A stretch of DNA of 48,853 nucleotides from Oscillospiraceae bacterium (GTDB taxonomy: Bacteria; Bacillota; Clostridia; Oscillospirales; Acutalibacteraceae), in contig SVPR01000017.1 of assembly GCA_015065785.1 (NCBI GenBank), positions 1-48,853 of the forward strand. Reading direction: 5' to 3'. A program made the position numbers and the translations under genes. The notes under the pieces were generated by a model, which was not told the origin of the DNA, made no database searches, and worked only from the letters and a program-made list of their open reading frames with translations. This document shows, piece by piece, positions 14,525 to 24,369 of this stretch (positions are counted from its first letter, which is position 1; the number at the start of each line of letters is the position of its first letter).

Positions 14525-16021
14525 ATGTTCTACACATCAACAAGAGATAACAGTGTAAAGGTAACCGCATCCAAAGCTATTACAGACGGTATTTCACCTG
14601 ATGGCGGTTTATATATCCCAACAGAAATTCCGGCAGTTTCTTTAGATGATATCAAAGCACTTTGCTCTGTAGATTACAAAGAAAGAGCAAAAAGAATTTT
14701 AGGTCTTTACCTTACTGACTTTACACAAGAAGAATTAGCTTCTTGCGTAGAGGGTGCTTATATGGATGGCAAATTCTCTTCAAAGGATACAGCCCCTGTT
14801 GTAAAATTACACGATAATGTAAGCATTTTAGAGCTTTTTAAAGGCCCGACTTGCGCTTTTAAGGATATGGCTTTACAAATCTTACCTTATCTTCTTACAG
14901 TTTCTGCAAAGAAAAATCTTAAAGATAAGGAGATTGTAATTTTAGTTGCAACCTCTGGCGATACAGGTAAAGCGGCTCTTGAGGGCTTTAAGGATGTAGC
15001 TGGCACTAAAATTTTAGTTTTCTATCCGAATGATGGTGTCAGCCCGATGCAAAAGCTTCAGATGACAACTCAAGAGGGTAACAATGTTGGTGTTTGTGCT
15101 ATTCACGGTAATTTTGATGATGCTCAGACAGGCGTTAAGTCAATCTTTACAAACAGCGAAATTTTAAAGAAATTTGAAGAAAATAATCTCGTTTTCTCAT
15201 CAGCTAACTCAATTAACTGGGGTCGTTTAGCACCGCAAATCGTTTACTATTTCTCAGCTTATTGCGATATGGTGAATCAGGGCTCTGTTAAATTTGGCGA
15301 TAAAATCAATATTGTAGTTCCAACAGGTAACTTCGGTAATATTTTAGCCGCTTACTTTGCAAAGGAAATGGGACTCCCTGTTAATAAGCTCATTTGTGCT
15401 TCAAACAAAAATAAAGTTCTTACAGACTTTATTACAACAGGTACTTATGACCGTAACCGTGAATTCTTTACAACAGCTTCACCATCAATGGATATTCTCA
15501 TTTCAAGTAACTTAGAAAGACTTTTATATCTTCTTTCAGGCAGAAGCTCAGACACAATAAACGAGTGGTTCTCAAGCCTCAAAGAAAACGGTAAATATAC
15601 TGTTTCTGATGATGTAAAAGCTAAAGTACAGGAATTATTTGCAGCAGGTAGCTGTGATGACTGTGGCACAAAGAAAGCAATTAAAGCTACTTTCAAAAAT
15701 TATAATTATCTTTCAGATACTCACACTGCAGTTGCTATTAGCGTTTGTGATGATTACATAAATGAAACAGGCGATAAAACACCAACAGTTATTGCTTCAA
15801 CTGCTTCACCGTTCAAATTCTCAAAAGCAGTTCTCTCTGCGGTAGATGAAAGCAATGCTGCTTATGATGATGAATTCAGTACAGTAAGTGCTTTAGAAGA
15901 GCTCACATCCAACAAAGCACCGTCACAATTAGCTGAACTCAAAGAAAAGAAAGTTCGCTTCAACTTAACTGCCGACAAAAATGATATGGCAAAAGTTGTA
16001 TTCGATATGTTAGGTATTTAA
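14525..16021 (+). CDS. thrC: Threonine synthase
   Basis: PLP enzyme converting O-phosphohomoserine to threonine, the last step of threonine synthesis. N-terminal MFYTSTRDNSVKVTASKAITDGISPDGGL is typical; PLP lysine is Lys113 in GPTCAFKDMALQ; VATSGDTGKAAL is the phosphate loop and NFGNILAAYFA lies in the large domain. 498 residues, the long (yeast/E. coli-like) class. It has its own promoter and is followed 2 nt later by a metallophosphoesterase gene. No hom or thrB nearby. Confidence 0.96.
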   Translation: MFYTSTRDNSVKVTASKAITDGISPDGGLYIPTEIPAVSLDDIKALCSVDYKERAKRILGLYLTDFTQEELASCVEGAYMDGKFSSKDTAPVVKLHDNVSILELFKGPTCAFKDMALQILPYLLTVSAKKNLKDKEIVILVATSGDTGKAALEGFKDVAGTKILVFYPNDGVSPMQKLQMTTQEGNNVGVCAIHGNFDDAQTGVKSIFTNSEILKKFEENNLVFSSANSINWGRLAPQIVYYFSAYCDMVNQGSVKFGDKINIVVPTGNFGNILAAYFAKEMGLPVNKLICASNKNKVLTDFITTGTYDRNREFFTTASPSMDILISSNLERLLYLLSGRSSDTINEWFSSLKENGKYTVSDDVKAKVQELFAAGSCDDCGTKKAIKATFKNYNYLSDTHTAVAISVCDDYINETGDKTPTVIASTASPFKFSKAVLSAVDESNAAYDDEFSTVSALEELTSNKAPSQLAELKEKKVRFNLTADKNDMAKVVFDMLGI

Positions 16022-16023
16022 TT

Positions 16024-16716
16024 ATGTCACTTTTTGCAATTGGTGACCCACATTTGTCGTTTTCTACCGATAAGCCAATGGATATTTTCAAAGGCTGGGA
16101 CGATTATGTTACCCGACTTCAGAATAACTGGAATAATATCGTAACCGAAAATGATACAGTGGTTTTGCCTGGTGATATTTCCTGGGCAATGGGACTTGAA
16201 AGTGCTAAAAAAGACTTTGAGTTTATAGAGAGTCTTAACGGCAATAAAATCATTTTAAAAGGCAACCACGATTATTGGTGGAACACGATGAATAAAATGA
16301 ACTCTTTTTTTAATGAAAATGAGTTTTCATCAATAAAAATTCTTCATAATAATTCATACAAAACAGGCGATTTCGCAATTGCCGGTACTCGTGGCTGGTT
16401 TTATGATGACACCTGCGAAGCAGACAAAAAGGTCTTGCTTCGTGAAGCAGGGCGATTGAAAACCTCAATTGGCGAAGCGAAAAAATTAGGTGGCGAGGTT
16501 ATAGTTTTTTTACATTACCCACCAATTTCTGCTACTCAGAAGTGTGATGAAATTTTAAATGTCTTAATTGAGAATGAAATCAAGCGTTGTTATTTCGGGC
16601 ATTTGCACGGATTTGTGCCACCTGAAAACGCTTCTTTAGAATACGAGGGCATAAAATTCACGCTCGTTTCAGCCGATAAATTGAACTTTTGTCCTAAAAT
16701 TATTGAAAAATTCTGA
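16024..16716 (+). CDS. Calcineurin-like metallophosphoesterase
   Basis: Binuclear-metal phosphoesterase of 230 residues, probably cytosolic. All motifs are present: GDPHLS (D-x-H), PGDISW (GD), GNHDYWW (GNHD), FLHYPP and FGHLHG (GHxH). The substrate is unknown; the family member with PGDISWAM and GNHDYWWN is widespread in Firmicutes and uncharacterised. Its ATG is 2 nt after the thrC stop, so it is translated from the thrC message. No ribosome site other than those inside the thrC end is visible. Confidence 0.9.
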   Translation: MSLFAIGDPHLSFSTDKPMDIFKGWDDYVTRLQNNWNNIVTENDTVVLPGDISWAMGLESAKKDFEFIESLNGNKIILKGNHDYWWNTMNKMNSFFNENEFSSIKILHNNSYKTGDFAIAGTRGWFYDDTCEADKKVLLREAGRLKTSIGEAKKLGGEVIVFLHYPPISATQKCDEILNVLIENEIKRCYFGHLHGFVPPENASLEYEGIKFTLVSADKLNFCPKIIEKF

Positions 16717-16805
16717 AAGAGTTTATAAAAAAGGTAAAAATTTGAATTTCTTCGCAGAAAATGCAAAGAAATTATTAAAAAATAGTAGAAATTAGTAAAT
16801 AGTTG

Positions 16806-16814
16806 TGCTATAAT
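16806..16814 (+). promoter_or_regulatory. Extended -10 promoter of tig
   Basis: TG-C-TATAAT, with TATAAT at 16809-16814. No convincing -35 lies 16-18 nt upstream. A short TAACTA/TAGTTA stem follows in the leader before AAAGGA and the ATG. Confidence 0.55.
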
Positions 16815-16857
16815 TTACAAGTTAACTAATGGTTTATAGTTAGAAAGGATGTTTTAA

Positions 16858-18306
16858 ATGAGTTTAAAGTCTTGCGAAAAGGCAGAAACAAACATTTACG
16901 CTCTTGAAATTTCACTTGAGGGCGAAGAATTCAAAAAGGCAGTTTCTAATGCTTACAACAAAAATAAGGGTAGATATAATGTACCAGGCTTCCGTAAGGG
17001 TAAAGCTCCAAAGCACATTATTGAAACTTACTATGGTAAAGAAGTTTTCTGGTATGATGCAATTGATGCAGAATATCCTGAGCTTTTTGATGCGGCTGCA
17101 AAAGAAGCAGGAATCGTTCCTGTTGCTGCTCCTTTTGATGATGAAATCGTTTCACTTGATGAAAATGGTTTCACAGTAAAACTTAAAGTAGTTGTTAAAC
17201 CTTCAGCTGAAGTTAAAAAATATAAAGGCCTTTCAGCAGAAAAAGAAAAGGTTACAGTTAAAAAATCAGAAGTTAAAGACGCTGTTAACGCTGCACTCGA
17301 AAGAGATGCTAAAATGGTTACTGTTGAAGACAGAGCTGCTAAAAAAGGTGACACAGCAGTTATCGACTTTGAAGGCTTTATGGATGGTAAAGCATTTGAC
17401 GGCGGTAAAGGTGAAAACCACAACCTCGAGCTCGGCTCAGGTCAGTTCATTGACGGCTTTGAAGACCAGATCGTTGGTAAGAAAACAGGCGATGAATTTG
17501 ATGTAAATGTTACATTCCCAGAAGCTTATGGTGCAGAAGAGCTTGCTGGCAAGCCTGCAGTTTTCAAGGTTAAGCTTAATAAAATTATGAAAAAAGAGCT
17601 TCCAAAATATGACGATGAATTCGTTAAGGATGTTAGTGAGTTCGACACAATTGCAGACTACGAAAAGAATCTTGAAGAAGAAATCAAGACAAGAAAAGAA
17701 GCTGAAGCAGACCGTATTTTTGAAAGCGGTATTATGGAAAAGCTTATTGAAAATACAGAGGTTGAAATTCCTGAAGCTATGATTGAAAGAGAAATCGACA
17801 ATCAGATTAATGAATACAATTACAGACTTCAGATGCAAGGTATGAGCCTTGATATGTATATGCAATACACTGGTATGGACATTGCTACATTACGCGCTAA
17901 CTACAAAGAGGGCGCTGAAAAGCAAGTTAAGCTTCGTCTTGCTCTTGAAAAGATTATCGAGCTTGAAAAAATTGAGATTTCTGACGAAGATGTTGAAACA
18001 GAGCTTAAAACTTATGCAGATTCATACGGTATGAAGCTTGAAGAAGTTAAGAAGTATGTACCTGTTGAAGATGTTAAGGCTGACCTCGGTTGCAGAAAAG
18101 CTATGGATATCGTAAAGGATAATGCAAAAGCAGCTGCAAAGAAAAAGACTGAGCCAAAAGCAGAAAAGGAAGAAGCAGAAGAAAAAACTGCTAAGAAGCC
18201 TGCAGCAAAAAAAGCTACAACTGAAAAGAAAGCTACTGCAGAAAAGAAACCTGCTGCTAAAAAGACAACATCAAAGAAAAAGACAGAAGAAGCTAAGGCT
18301 GAATAA
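16858..18306 (+). CDS. tig: Trigger factor, ribosome-associated chaperone and prolyl isomerase
   Basis: Binds the ribosome exit site and helps nascent proteins fold. N-terminal ribosome-binding domain with the signature GFRKGKAPKHIIE (about residues 43-55), central FKBP-type domain (AVIDFEGFMDGKAFDGGKGENHNL..), and a helical C-terminal chaperone domain. The last 55 or so residues are unusual low-complexity Lys/Ala/Glu repeats (KKPAAKKATTEKKATAEKK). Total 482 residues against about 430 usual. Followed by clpP-clpX-lon-ysxC as in many Firmicutes. The stop codon abuts a TIR element. Confidence 0.97.
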   Translation: MSLKSCEKAETNIYALEISLEGEEFKKAVSNAYNKNKGRYNVPGFRKGKAPKHIIETYYGKEVFWYDAIDAEYPELFDAAAKEAGIVPVAAPFDDEIVSLDENGFTVKLKVVVKPSAEVKKYKGLSAEKEKVTVKKSEVKDAVNAALERDAKMVTVEDRAAKKGDTAVIDFEGFMDGKAFDGGKGENHNLELGSGQFIDGFEDQIVGKKTGDEFDVNVTFPEAYGAEELAGKPAVFKVKLNKIMKKELPKYDDEFVKDVSEFDTIADYEKNLEEEIKTRKEAEADRIFESGIMEKLIENTEVEIPEAMIEREIDNQINEYNYRLQMQGMSLDMYMQYTGMDIATLRANYKEGAEKQVKLRLALEKIIELEKIEISDEDVETELKTYADSYGMKLEEVKKYVPVEDVKADLGCRKAMDIVKDNAKAAAKKKTEPKAEKEEAEEKTAKKPAAKKATTEKKATAEKKPAAKKTTSKKKTEEAKAE

Positions 18307-18579
18307 GGGTGAAATAAATCATCCGAATCTGCCTAAAAGCGAGTCTTTTTAAGTCTTTTCGGTGTTTCGGTTTTGAAAGGCGACAGCCTTCCTTCACCCT
18401 CAACACCAAAAATCCAATAAAAATCTTTCGCTTTGTAGGTCGAAGATTTTTTATAGAACGGATTTTTGGTCAATCAAGGCAAAAACGGAGTAAATCCTTA
18501 CGGATTTGCGAGTATTTTAACGAAGAGTGAACAGAAATCCGTCTATAAAAAACACGTTTCGGATAATTTCTTTCACCCT
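18306..18579. repeat. Structured element with terminal inverted repeats, TIR-1, at the tig stop
   Basis: The outer 22 bp (18306-18327) match the reverse complement of 18558-18579 at 20 positions. Inside are an 11-bp hairpin (ACCAAAAATCC/GGATTTTTGGT) with a second stem AAAAATCTT/AAGATTTTT nested in it, GGTGTT/AACACC enclosing AAGGC/GCCTT, and AAATCC/GGATTT. No open frame is convincing. It looks like a MITE or a multi-branched RNA domain. It begins in the last base of the tig stop. Confidence 0.75.
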
Positions 18580-18583
18580 ATTT

Positions 18584-18622
18584 CCGCCACAGTCCTGCAA
18601 AGTGCTGTGGCGGTTGAGTTTT
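18584..18622 (+). terminator. Probable tig terminator
   Basis: Stem CCGCCACAG/CTGTGGCGG (18584-18592, 18605-18613) followed by TTGAGTTTT. The T run is interrupted, so some read-through into clpP is likely. Confidence 0.65.
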
Positions 18623-18695
18623 ATAATAGAAGAGTAAAAAATTGAATATTTTTGCTGTTCTGTCCAATAATTAAAAGCAATCAAATATATTTTAA

Positions 18696-18969
18696 GAGTG
18701 AGTGTGTTCGAACCAGATATGGTTTAATACAGTCACTTTTCCCCGTAACATCGTTAAAACTCTTGAAATACGGCAGTATTCCTGCGAGTTTTGCCTTGTT
18801 ACAGAAAAAACTGCCAAGTATTAAACTTCACAGAACCCTAAATGTCCGAGTTCTCGTGCATTTTGGATTTTCTTTGGCGAAGTTATACTGGCGTATATCA
18901 AGACAAAAAAATACAAAAGGTGCGTGAAATCGGACATTTAAGGCATATTTTGTTCGAATACACTCACTC
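18696..18969. repeat. Structured element with terminal inverted repeats, TIR-2, in the clpP leader
   Basis: The outer 18 bp (18696-18713) match the reverse complement of 18952-18969 at 17 positions. Nested inside are GTTTAATAC/GTATTAAAC, GTAACA/TGTTAC and AAAACTC/GAGTTTT, giving one long arm, and AAATGTCCGA/TCGGACATTT, giving a second arm. It ends 2 nt before the clpP AGGAGG, so it must be part of any clpP mRNA that starts upstream. The region 18640-18985 holds no other gene and no obvious CtsR operator. Confidence 0.75.
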
Positions 18970-18985
18970 CTAGGAGGAAATTATT

Positions 18986-19567
18986 ATGCCACTTATTCCT
19001 TATGTTGTTGAACAAACAAATCGCGGAGAGCGTTCTTACGACATTTACTCAAGACTTTTAAACGATAGAATTATCGTTCTTTCAGACGAGGTTAACGATG
19101 CAACTGCTTCAGTTGTTGTAGCTCAGCTTCTTTACCTTGAGGGTCAGGACCCTGAAAAAGATATAAGCTTTTATATCAACAGTCCGGGCGGTAGTGTTTC
19201 AGCAGGTCTTGCAATTTTCGACACAATGCAATACATCAAATGCGATGTTTCTACTATTTGTATGGGTATGGCAGCATCAATGGGTGCATTTCTTCTTTCA
19301 TCAGGCACAAAGGGTAAACGCTATATTCTCCCTAATGCAGAGGTGATGATTCACCAACCATCAGGCGGTGCTCAGGGTCAGGCAACAGAAATTCTTATTG
19401 CCGCAGACCACATTCAGAGAACAAAGCAAAGATTAAATAAAATTCTTTCAGAAAATACAGGCAAACCAATTGAACAGGTTGCACTTGATACTGAGCGTGA
19501 CAACTGGCTCACTGCTGCAGATGCACTTGAATACGGCCTTGTAGATAAAATTCTTGATAAGAGATAA
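18986..19567 (+). CDS. clpP: ATP-dependent Clp protease proteolytic subunit
   Basis: Serine peptidase that forms the double-heptamer chamber of ClpXP. Residues: Ser98 in GMAASMGAF, His123 in MIHQPSGG, Asp in the [10 protein letters not shown] region. 193 residues, no propeptide extension. AGGAGG (18972-18977) lies 8 nt before the ATG. clpX follows 40 nt later on the same message. The upstream TIR-2 element occupies the expected promoter/leader zone. Confidence 0.98.
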   Translation: MPLIPYVVEQTNRGERSYDIYSRLLNDRIIVLSDEVNDATASVVVAQLLYLEGQDPEKDISFYINSPGGSVSAGLAIFDTMQYIKCDVSTICMGMAASMGAFLLSSGTKGKRYILPNAEVMIHQPSGGAQGQATEILIAADHIQRTKQRLNKILSENTGKPIEQVALDTERDNWLTAADALEYGLVDKILDKR

Positions 19568-19607
19568 TATTATCAGAGAAAAGCAAAACTAATCGGAGGT
19601 GCTTTTT

Positions 19608-20897
19608 TTGGCACGAGAAGATAATAAAAATAACGGTAGTCATAGCATTCGTTGTTCATTCTGTGGTAAATCACAGGATGCAGTACAGCGACTTATTGCA
19701 GGTCCTGGTGTATATATCTGCGACGAATGCGTCGACCTTTGCTTACAGATAATCGAGGGCATTACACCTGAGGATATTGAAAAAGCAGTAAACGAATCTA
19801 AAAAAGAGAATAGCTATGTTCTTCCAAAACCAATGGAAATCAAAGCAAAGCTTGACGAATATGTAATTGGTCAGGATGAAGCTAAAAAGGTTTTGTCAGT
19901 AGCAGTTTACAATCACTATAAAAGAGTTTATAAAAAATATGATTCTGATGTAGAAATCGGTAAAAGTAATGTGCTTTTATTAGGTCCTACAGGTGTCGGT
20001 AAAACCTTACTTGCTTCAACTCTCGCAAAAATTCTTGATGTTCCGTTTGCTATTGCAGATGCAACAACTTTAACCGAAGCAGGTTATGTAGGTGAGGATG
20101 TTGAAAATATCCTTTTAAGACTTATTCAAGCGGCAGATTATGATATTGAAAAAGCAGAAAAAGGTATTATTTATATCGACGAAATTGACAAAATCACAAG
20201 AAAAAGTGAAAACACATCTATCACTCGTGATGTAAGCGGTGAGGGTGTTCAACAGGCTCTTTTAAAAATCATTGAAGGCACTGTTGCCAATGTTCCGCCA
20301 CAAGGTGGCAGAAAGCATCCACAACAAGAGTTTATTCAGATTGATACTTCAAAAATTCTCTTCATTTGCGGTGGCGCTTTTGCAGGAATTGAAAAGCTTG
20401 TTGAAGAGCGCCTTGGCAAAAATGTACTTGGCTTCGGTAGTGAAATCAGAACTAAGACTGATTTGAAAAAAATGGATATTATGTCAAAGGTTGTAACACA
20501 AGACCTTGTTAAGTTCGGGCTTATTCCTGAGCTTGTGGGCAGAATTCCTGTTATTACTTCATTAAAAGATTTAGATGTAGATGCATTAGTAAGTATTATT
20601 ACAGAGCCTAAAAATGCACTTCTCAAGCAATACCAGAGTCTTTTCAGAATGGATAATGTAACACTCGATTTTTCAGAAGAAGCTGTAAAACGCGTTGCAG
20701 AATTAACCATTGAAAAAGAGACAGGCGCAAGAGGACTTCGTGCATTGATGGAAAAAATCTTAGTTCCTGTAATGTATTCTGTTCCGTCAGACAGTACGGT
20801 AGATGTTGTTAAAATTACTGCCGATGTTGTTGACGGTAAGGCTGAGCCTGTTATAGAAAGAAAACAGCCCAAAACAGATGACAATAAAGCATCATAA
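19608..20897 (+). CDS. clpX: ATP-dependent Clp protease ATP-binding subunit ClpX
   Basis: AAA+ unfoldase that recognises substrates and feeds them to ClpP. N-terminal C4 zinc domain (CSFCGKS ... [10 protein letters not shown]), Walker A GPTGVGKT, Walker [11 protein letters not shown], sensor and C-terminal D2-small domain. The frame opens at GTG 19599, but that G is the last base of GGAGG (19595-19599). The correct start is TTG 19608, 8 nt from it, giving MAREDNKN and 429 residues. Confidence 0.97.
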   Translation: MAREDNKNNGSHSIRCSFCGKSQDAVQRLIAGPGVYICDECVDLCLQIIEGITPEDIEKAVNESKKENSYVLPKPMEIKAKLDEYVIGQDEAKKVLSVAVYNHYKRVYKKYDSDVEIGKSNVLLLGPTGVGKTLLASTLAKILDVPFAIADATTLTEAGYVGEDVENILLRLIQAADYDIEKAEKGIIYIDEIDKITRKSENTSITRDVSGEGVQQALLKIIEGTVANVPPQGGRKHPQQEFIQIDTSKILFICGGAFAGIEKLVEERLGKNVLGFGSEIRTKTDLKKMDIMSKVVTQDLVKFGLIPELVGRIPVITSLKDLDVDALVSIITEPKNALLKQYQSLFRMDNVTLDFSEEAVKRVAELTIEKETGARGLRALMEKILVPVMYSVPSDSTVDVVKITADVVDGKAEPVIERKQPKTDDNKAS

Positions 20898-20922
20898 AAC
20901 CTTAAAAGGAAAACCATAAAAT

Positions 20923-23337
20923 ATGATAAAGAAAAACGCTATTATCGCTGCGCTTCCCGTTCTTGCAATGAGAGGCGTGGTGGTTTTCCCTAAAATGACA
21001 TTACATTTTGATGTGGGAAGACCAAAATCAATTTCGGCAATAAGAGCCGCTTTAAATACAACAGGTGAAATTTTTCTTTCTGCTCAGTTGGATGCAGAAA
21101 TTGAAAACCCTGATTTTTCTGACCTTAATAAAATTGGCGTAGTTGCAGAGGTTAAGCAGGTTATAAAGCTTCCTAATACAGACACATTAAGAGTTGTTGT
21201 TGAGGGTAAGTACAGAGCAACTGTAACCGAGCCTATTAAAACAAAGCCAATTTTAAAGGCATTTACCGCTGAAGTAAGCGAAAAGCCTGTAAGAAAAATT
21301 GACGCACCTTACGGTGAAGCGTTAGTCAGAACCTTAAGAGATTTGTTTGACGATTATGCAGAGCTTTTACCACGCATTTCTCCTGATGTTGAAATGACTG
21401 TTCATACAGAAGATAATGTAGGTGCTTTAGCAGATTATATCGTGAGCAACACTCTTTTAATGTTTGAGGATAAGCAAGCACTTTTAAGCGAGTTAAACCC
21501 GATTAAAAGAGCAGAAAGACTTTGCAGTGTTTTAATAAAAGAAACTGAAATTTTAGGTTTACAGCATAGTATTCACGAAGAAGTTCACGAGAGAATGGAT
21601 AAAAATCAACGGGATTATTTCCTTCGTGAACAGCTTAAGGTTATTTCTCAGGAGTTAAATGACGAAGAGTCACCTGAAGAAGAGGCTGAGAAATATAAAG
21701 CACAAATAAATGCTTTGCCGTTAGAAGACAAATACAAGAAAAAGCTTCTTGATGAAAGTGACCGTCTTTTAAAGCTTTCAAGCAGTAGTGCAGAAGCAAA
21801 TGTCACCCGTACATATTTAGACAGAGTGTTAGCACTTCCTTGGAATAACGAAACAAAGGATTCATTACATCTTGATAAAGCAAGAAAGGTTTTAGACAAA
21901 GACCATTACGGTTTAACTGAAGTCAAAGAAAGAATTGTTGAGCTTATTGCAGTTAAGAAGCTTTCAGAGAATGTCAATTCACAAATTCTTTGTCTTGTAG
22001 GCCCTCCGGGTGTAGGTAAAACATCTATTGCAAAGTCACTTGCAAAAGCAATGAATAAAAATTATGCTCGAATTTCTCTTGGCGGTGTTCACGACGAGGC
22101 AGAAATCCGTGGTCACAGAAGAACTTATATAGGTGCTATGCCGGGTAGAATTATCTCTGCTGTTGAGCAGGCAGGTTCTACTAATCCACTCATTCTGCTC
22201 GACGAAATTGATAAATTGGGTAACGATTATAAAGGTGACCCGTCATCTGCACTTTTAGAGGTTCTTGACGGTGAACAAAACAGTACATTCGTTGACCACT
22301 ATTTAGATGTTCCGTTTGATTTGAGTAAAGTGTTGTTCATAACAACCGCTAACGATGCAAGTCAGATTCCAGGACCTCTCTATGACAGAATGGAAATTAT
22401 AGAGCTTTACAGCTACACCGCTGAAGAAAAGTTCAGAATTGCTAAAAAACACCTTATACCAAAACAGCTTAAAAACTTTAATATAACTAACAAAATGCTT
22501 TCAATTACAGATTCTGCTTTGCGTCTTGTTATTGACGGTTACACAAAAGAAGCAGGTGTAAGAACATTAGAAAGAGTTATAACTAAAATTTTAAGAAAAG
22601 CTGCGGTTAAATTTGCAGATGGTTTTAGTGGTAAAATCACAGTAACCCCTGACAATTTAGAAGAATTTTTAGGTGCAAGAAAATATAAAGACACCGACCT
22701 TTCGCTCGAAAATATGATTGGTGCAGTGAACGGTCTTGCGTGGACTAAAGTCGGTGGCGAAATTATGCAGATTGAAGCATCAATTTTAGAGGGTACAGGT
22801 AAAATTGAACTTACCGGCTCTTTGGGTGATGTTATGAAAGAGTCTGCAAAAATCGCAGTAAGCTTCGTAAGAAGCAGAGCAAATGAGTTAGGAATTGACC
22901 CTGATTTTTATAAGAATAAAGATATTCACATTCACGCACCGGAGGGCGCAGTGCCAAAGGATGGCCCATCTGCAGGTGTTACAATGACAACTGCACTTGT
23001 TTCTGCTCTTACAAACCGCCCTGTAAAGCCGGATGTTGCAATGACAGGTGAAATCTCATTACGCGGTAATGTCCTCGCAATTGGTGGATTGAAAGAGAAA
23101 TCAATGGCGGCATATAAAAATAAAATGAAAACTGTGTTAATTCCAAAAGACAATCTTCCTGATTTAGAAAAGGTTGACGAGGTTGTTAAAGAGAATATTG
23201 AATTTATTGCAGTTTCTACTCTTGATGAGGTTCTGAATTTAGCGTTGACTAAACCTAAAAAATCCCCAAAGGATAAAAAGACAACTGTTAAAATTCAGGA
23301 GCAAAAAGAAGAAACAGTAACCACAATCTGTTGTTGA
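20923..23337 (+). CDS. lon: ATP-dependent protease Lon (LonA)
   Basis: Cytosolic AAA+ serine protease for misfolded and regulatory proteins. Domain order: N-terminal LON substrate domain (about 10-205), coiled linker, AAA+ domain with GPPGVGKTS and ILLDEIDKL, and protease domain with the Ser-Lys dyad Ser683 (DGPSAG) and Lys726 (GGLKEK). 804 residues. The extreme C-terminus is a Lys-rich tail ending in CC. Translation is probably coupled to clpX upstream (25-nt gap) and ysxC downstream (16-nt gap). Confidence 0.97.
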   Translation: MIKKNAIIAALPVLAMRGVVVFPKMTLHFDVGRPKSISAIRAALNTTGEIFLSAQLDAEIENPDFSDLNKIGVVAEVKQVIKLPNTDTLRVVVEGKYRATVTEPIKTKPILKAFTAEVSEKPVRKIDAPYGEALVRTLRDLFDDYAELLPRISPDVEMTVHTEDNVGALADYIVSNTLLMFEDKQALLSELNPIKRAERLCSVLIKETEILGLQHSIHEEVHERMDKNQRDYFLREQLKVISQELNDEESPEEEAEKYKAQINALPLEDKYKKKLLDESDRLLKLSSSSAEANVTRTYLDRVLALPWNNETKDSLHLDKARKVLDKDHYGLTEVKERIVELIAVKKLSENVNSQILCLVGPPGVGKTSIAKSLAKAMNKNYARISLGGVHDEAEIRGHRRTYIGAMPGRIISAVEQAGSTNPLILLDEIDKLGNDYKGDPSSALLEVLDGEQNSTFVDHYLDVPFDLSKVLFITTANDASQIPGPLYDRMEIIELYSYTAEEKFRIAKKHLIPKQLKNFNITNKMLSITDSALRLVIDGYTKEAGVRTLERVITKILRKAAVKFADGFSGKITVTPDNLEEFLGARKYKDTDLSLENMIGAVNGLAWTKVGGEIMQIEASILEGTGKIELTGSLGDVMKESAKIAVSFVRSRANELGIDPDFYKNKDIHIHAPEGAVPKDGPSAGVTMTTALVSALTNRPVKPDVAMTGEISLRGNVLAIGGLKEKSMAAYKNKMKTVLIPKDNLPDLEKVDEVVKENIEFIAVSTLDEVLNLALTKPKKSPKDKKTTVKIQEQKEETVTTICC

Positions 23338-23353
23338 AAGGGGATTTGAAATT

Positions 23354-23941
23354 ATGAACTTTAATAAAGTAGAATTTGAAGCGGCATTCGGTACGCTTTC
23401 ACAAATTCCCGAATCAACAGTAACAGAAATCGCATTTGCAGGCAGGTCAAATGTCGGCAAATCTTCAATGCTTAATAAACTTTTTAACAGAAAAAATCTT
23501 GCAAGGGTTTCTTCTGTACCGGGTAAAACAATTACAATTAACTTTTACAGAACAGAGGATGTAAGAATTGTTGATTTACCAGGCTACGGCTACGCAAAGG
23601 TTGCAAAGGGTGAAAAACGCCGCTGGGCAGAAATGATGGAGGGCTACTTCCAGAATGAACGAAATTTAAAGCTCGTTGTTCAGCTTGTAGATATGCGTCA
23701 CAAACCATCAGAGGATGATTATATTATGATGCAGTTTTTACAGGATTGTGAAATACCATTCATAGTTGCCGCAACCAAAAGCGATAAGCTCAATAAAACA
23801 CAGTATAAAGAACGCGTAGAGGGACTTCGTGAGGAACTTAAGGAATTCGGAGAAGACCTTACAATCATTCCGTTTTCATCAGAAAAAGGGGACGGAGTAG
23901 ATGAGCTTAAATCTGTTCTCCAGAAATACGCAGAACTGTAG
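23354..23941 (+). CDS. ysxC: Ribosome biogenesis GTPase YsxC/EngB
   Basis: GTPase needed for late assembly of the 50S subunit. G motifs: GRSNVGKSS (G1), the T of GKTITI (G2), DLPGYGY (G3), TKSDK (G4), FSSEKGDGV (G5). 195 residues. It is the last gene of the clp-lon block. The stop is followed at once by a small GAGC-TTT-GCTC hairpin (from about 23947) and then repeat copy C. Confidence 0.96.
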   Translation: MNFNKVEFEAAFGTLSQIPESTVTEIAFAGRSNVGKSSMLNKLFNRKNLARVSSVPGKTITINFYRTEDVRIVDLPGYGYAKVAKGEKRRWAEMMEGYFQNERNLKLVVQLVDMRHKPSEDDYIMMQFLQDCEIPFIVAATKSDKLNKTQYKERVEGLREELKEFGEDLTIIPFSSEKGDGVDELKSVLQKYAEL

Positions 23942-23967
23942 GGGATGAGCTTTGCTCTCCCGCAAAG

Positions 23968-24180
23968 AAATGCTGAATGCTATTTTGAATTGAAAATTGA
24001 AAATGGAAAATTGAAAATTGTGGGACCTGCGGTCGGCAATTATAATAGTTATCCATAAAAAAATTCTATCATTTTTAGTTTACGAAAAACTTTAAATGAT
24101 AGAACTTTTTATTTTTAGTAAATATATAATAGCCAACGCAGTTCCGAAATTTTTAATTTTTAATTCTTAATTTTTTGTTT
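23968..24180. repeat. Mosaic intergenic repeat, copy C
   Basis: ATTGAAA heptads, mini-hairpin GACC-TGC-GGTC (24024-24034), core hairpin 24064-24104 (11-bp outer stem, inner AGTTT/AAACT), mini-hairpin AAC-GCA-GTT (24135-24143), then AT heptads. 23980-24059 is an 80/80 inverted match to 61-140. Confidence 0.88.
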
Positions 24181-24369
24181 TAAAATGGTAGGGGCAGACC
24201 TGTGGTCGCCCGTAGTAGTGGGAGTGATTTTTTATTATAATAAACCAATCGAGTGTAATAAACTGAATGATTGCGGAGCCAGACCTCGTTTGAAAAAGAG
24301 GGGGACCAAGCTCTGCTTGGTGGAGAATTGATATCAAAATGCACGATAGTGCAAGGCGGTGTGTTTTAA

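Noticed and set aside
16743-16775. Terminator after the metallophosphoesterase (AATTTCTT/AAGAAATT hairpin)
   Set aside because: The stem is short and AT-rich and is followed by A-rich rather than T-rich sequence on plus; it is too weak to call.
18652-18927. 91-aa frame inside TIR-2
   Set aside because: It is composed of the arms of the inverted-repeat element and has no ribosome site.
18970-18985. CtsR operator before clpP
   Set aside because: No GGTCAAA-type direct heptads are visible around the clpP start.
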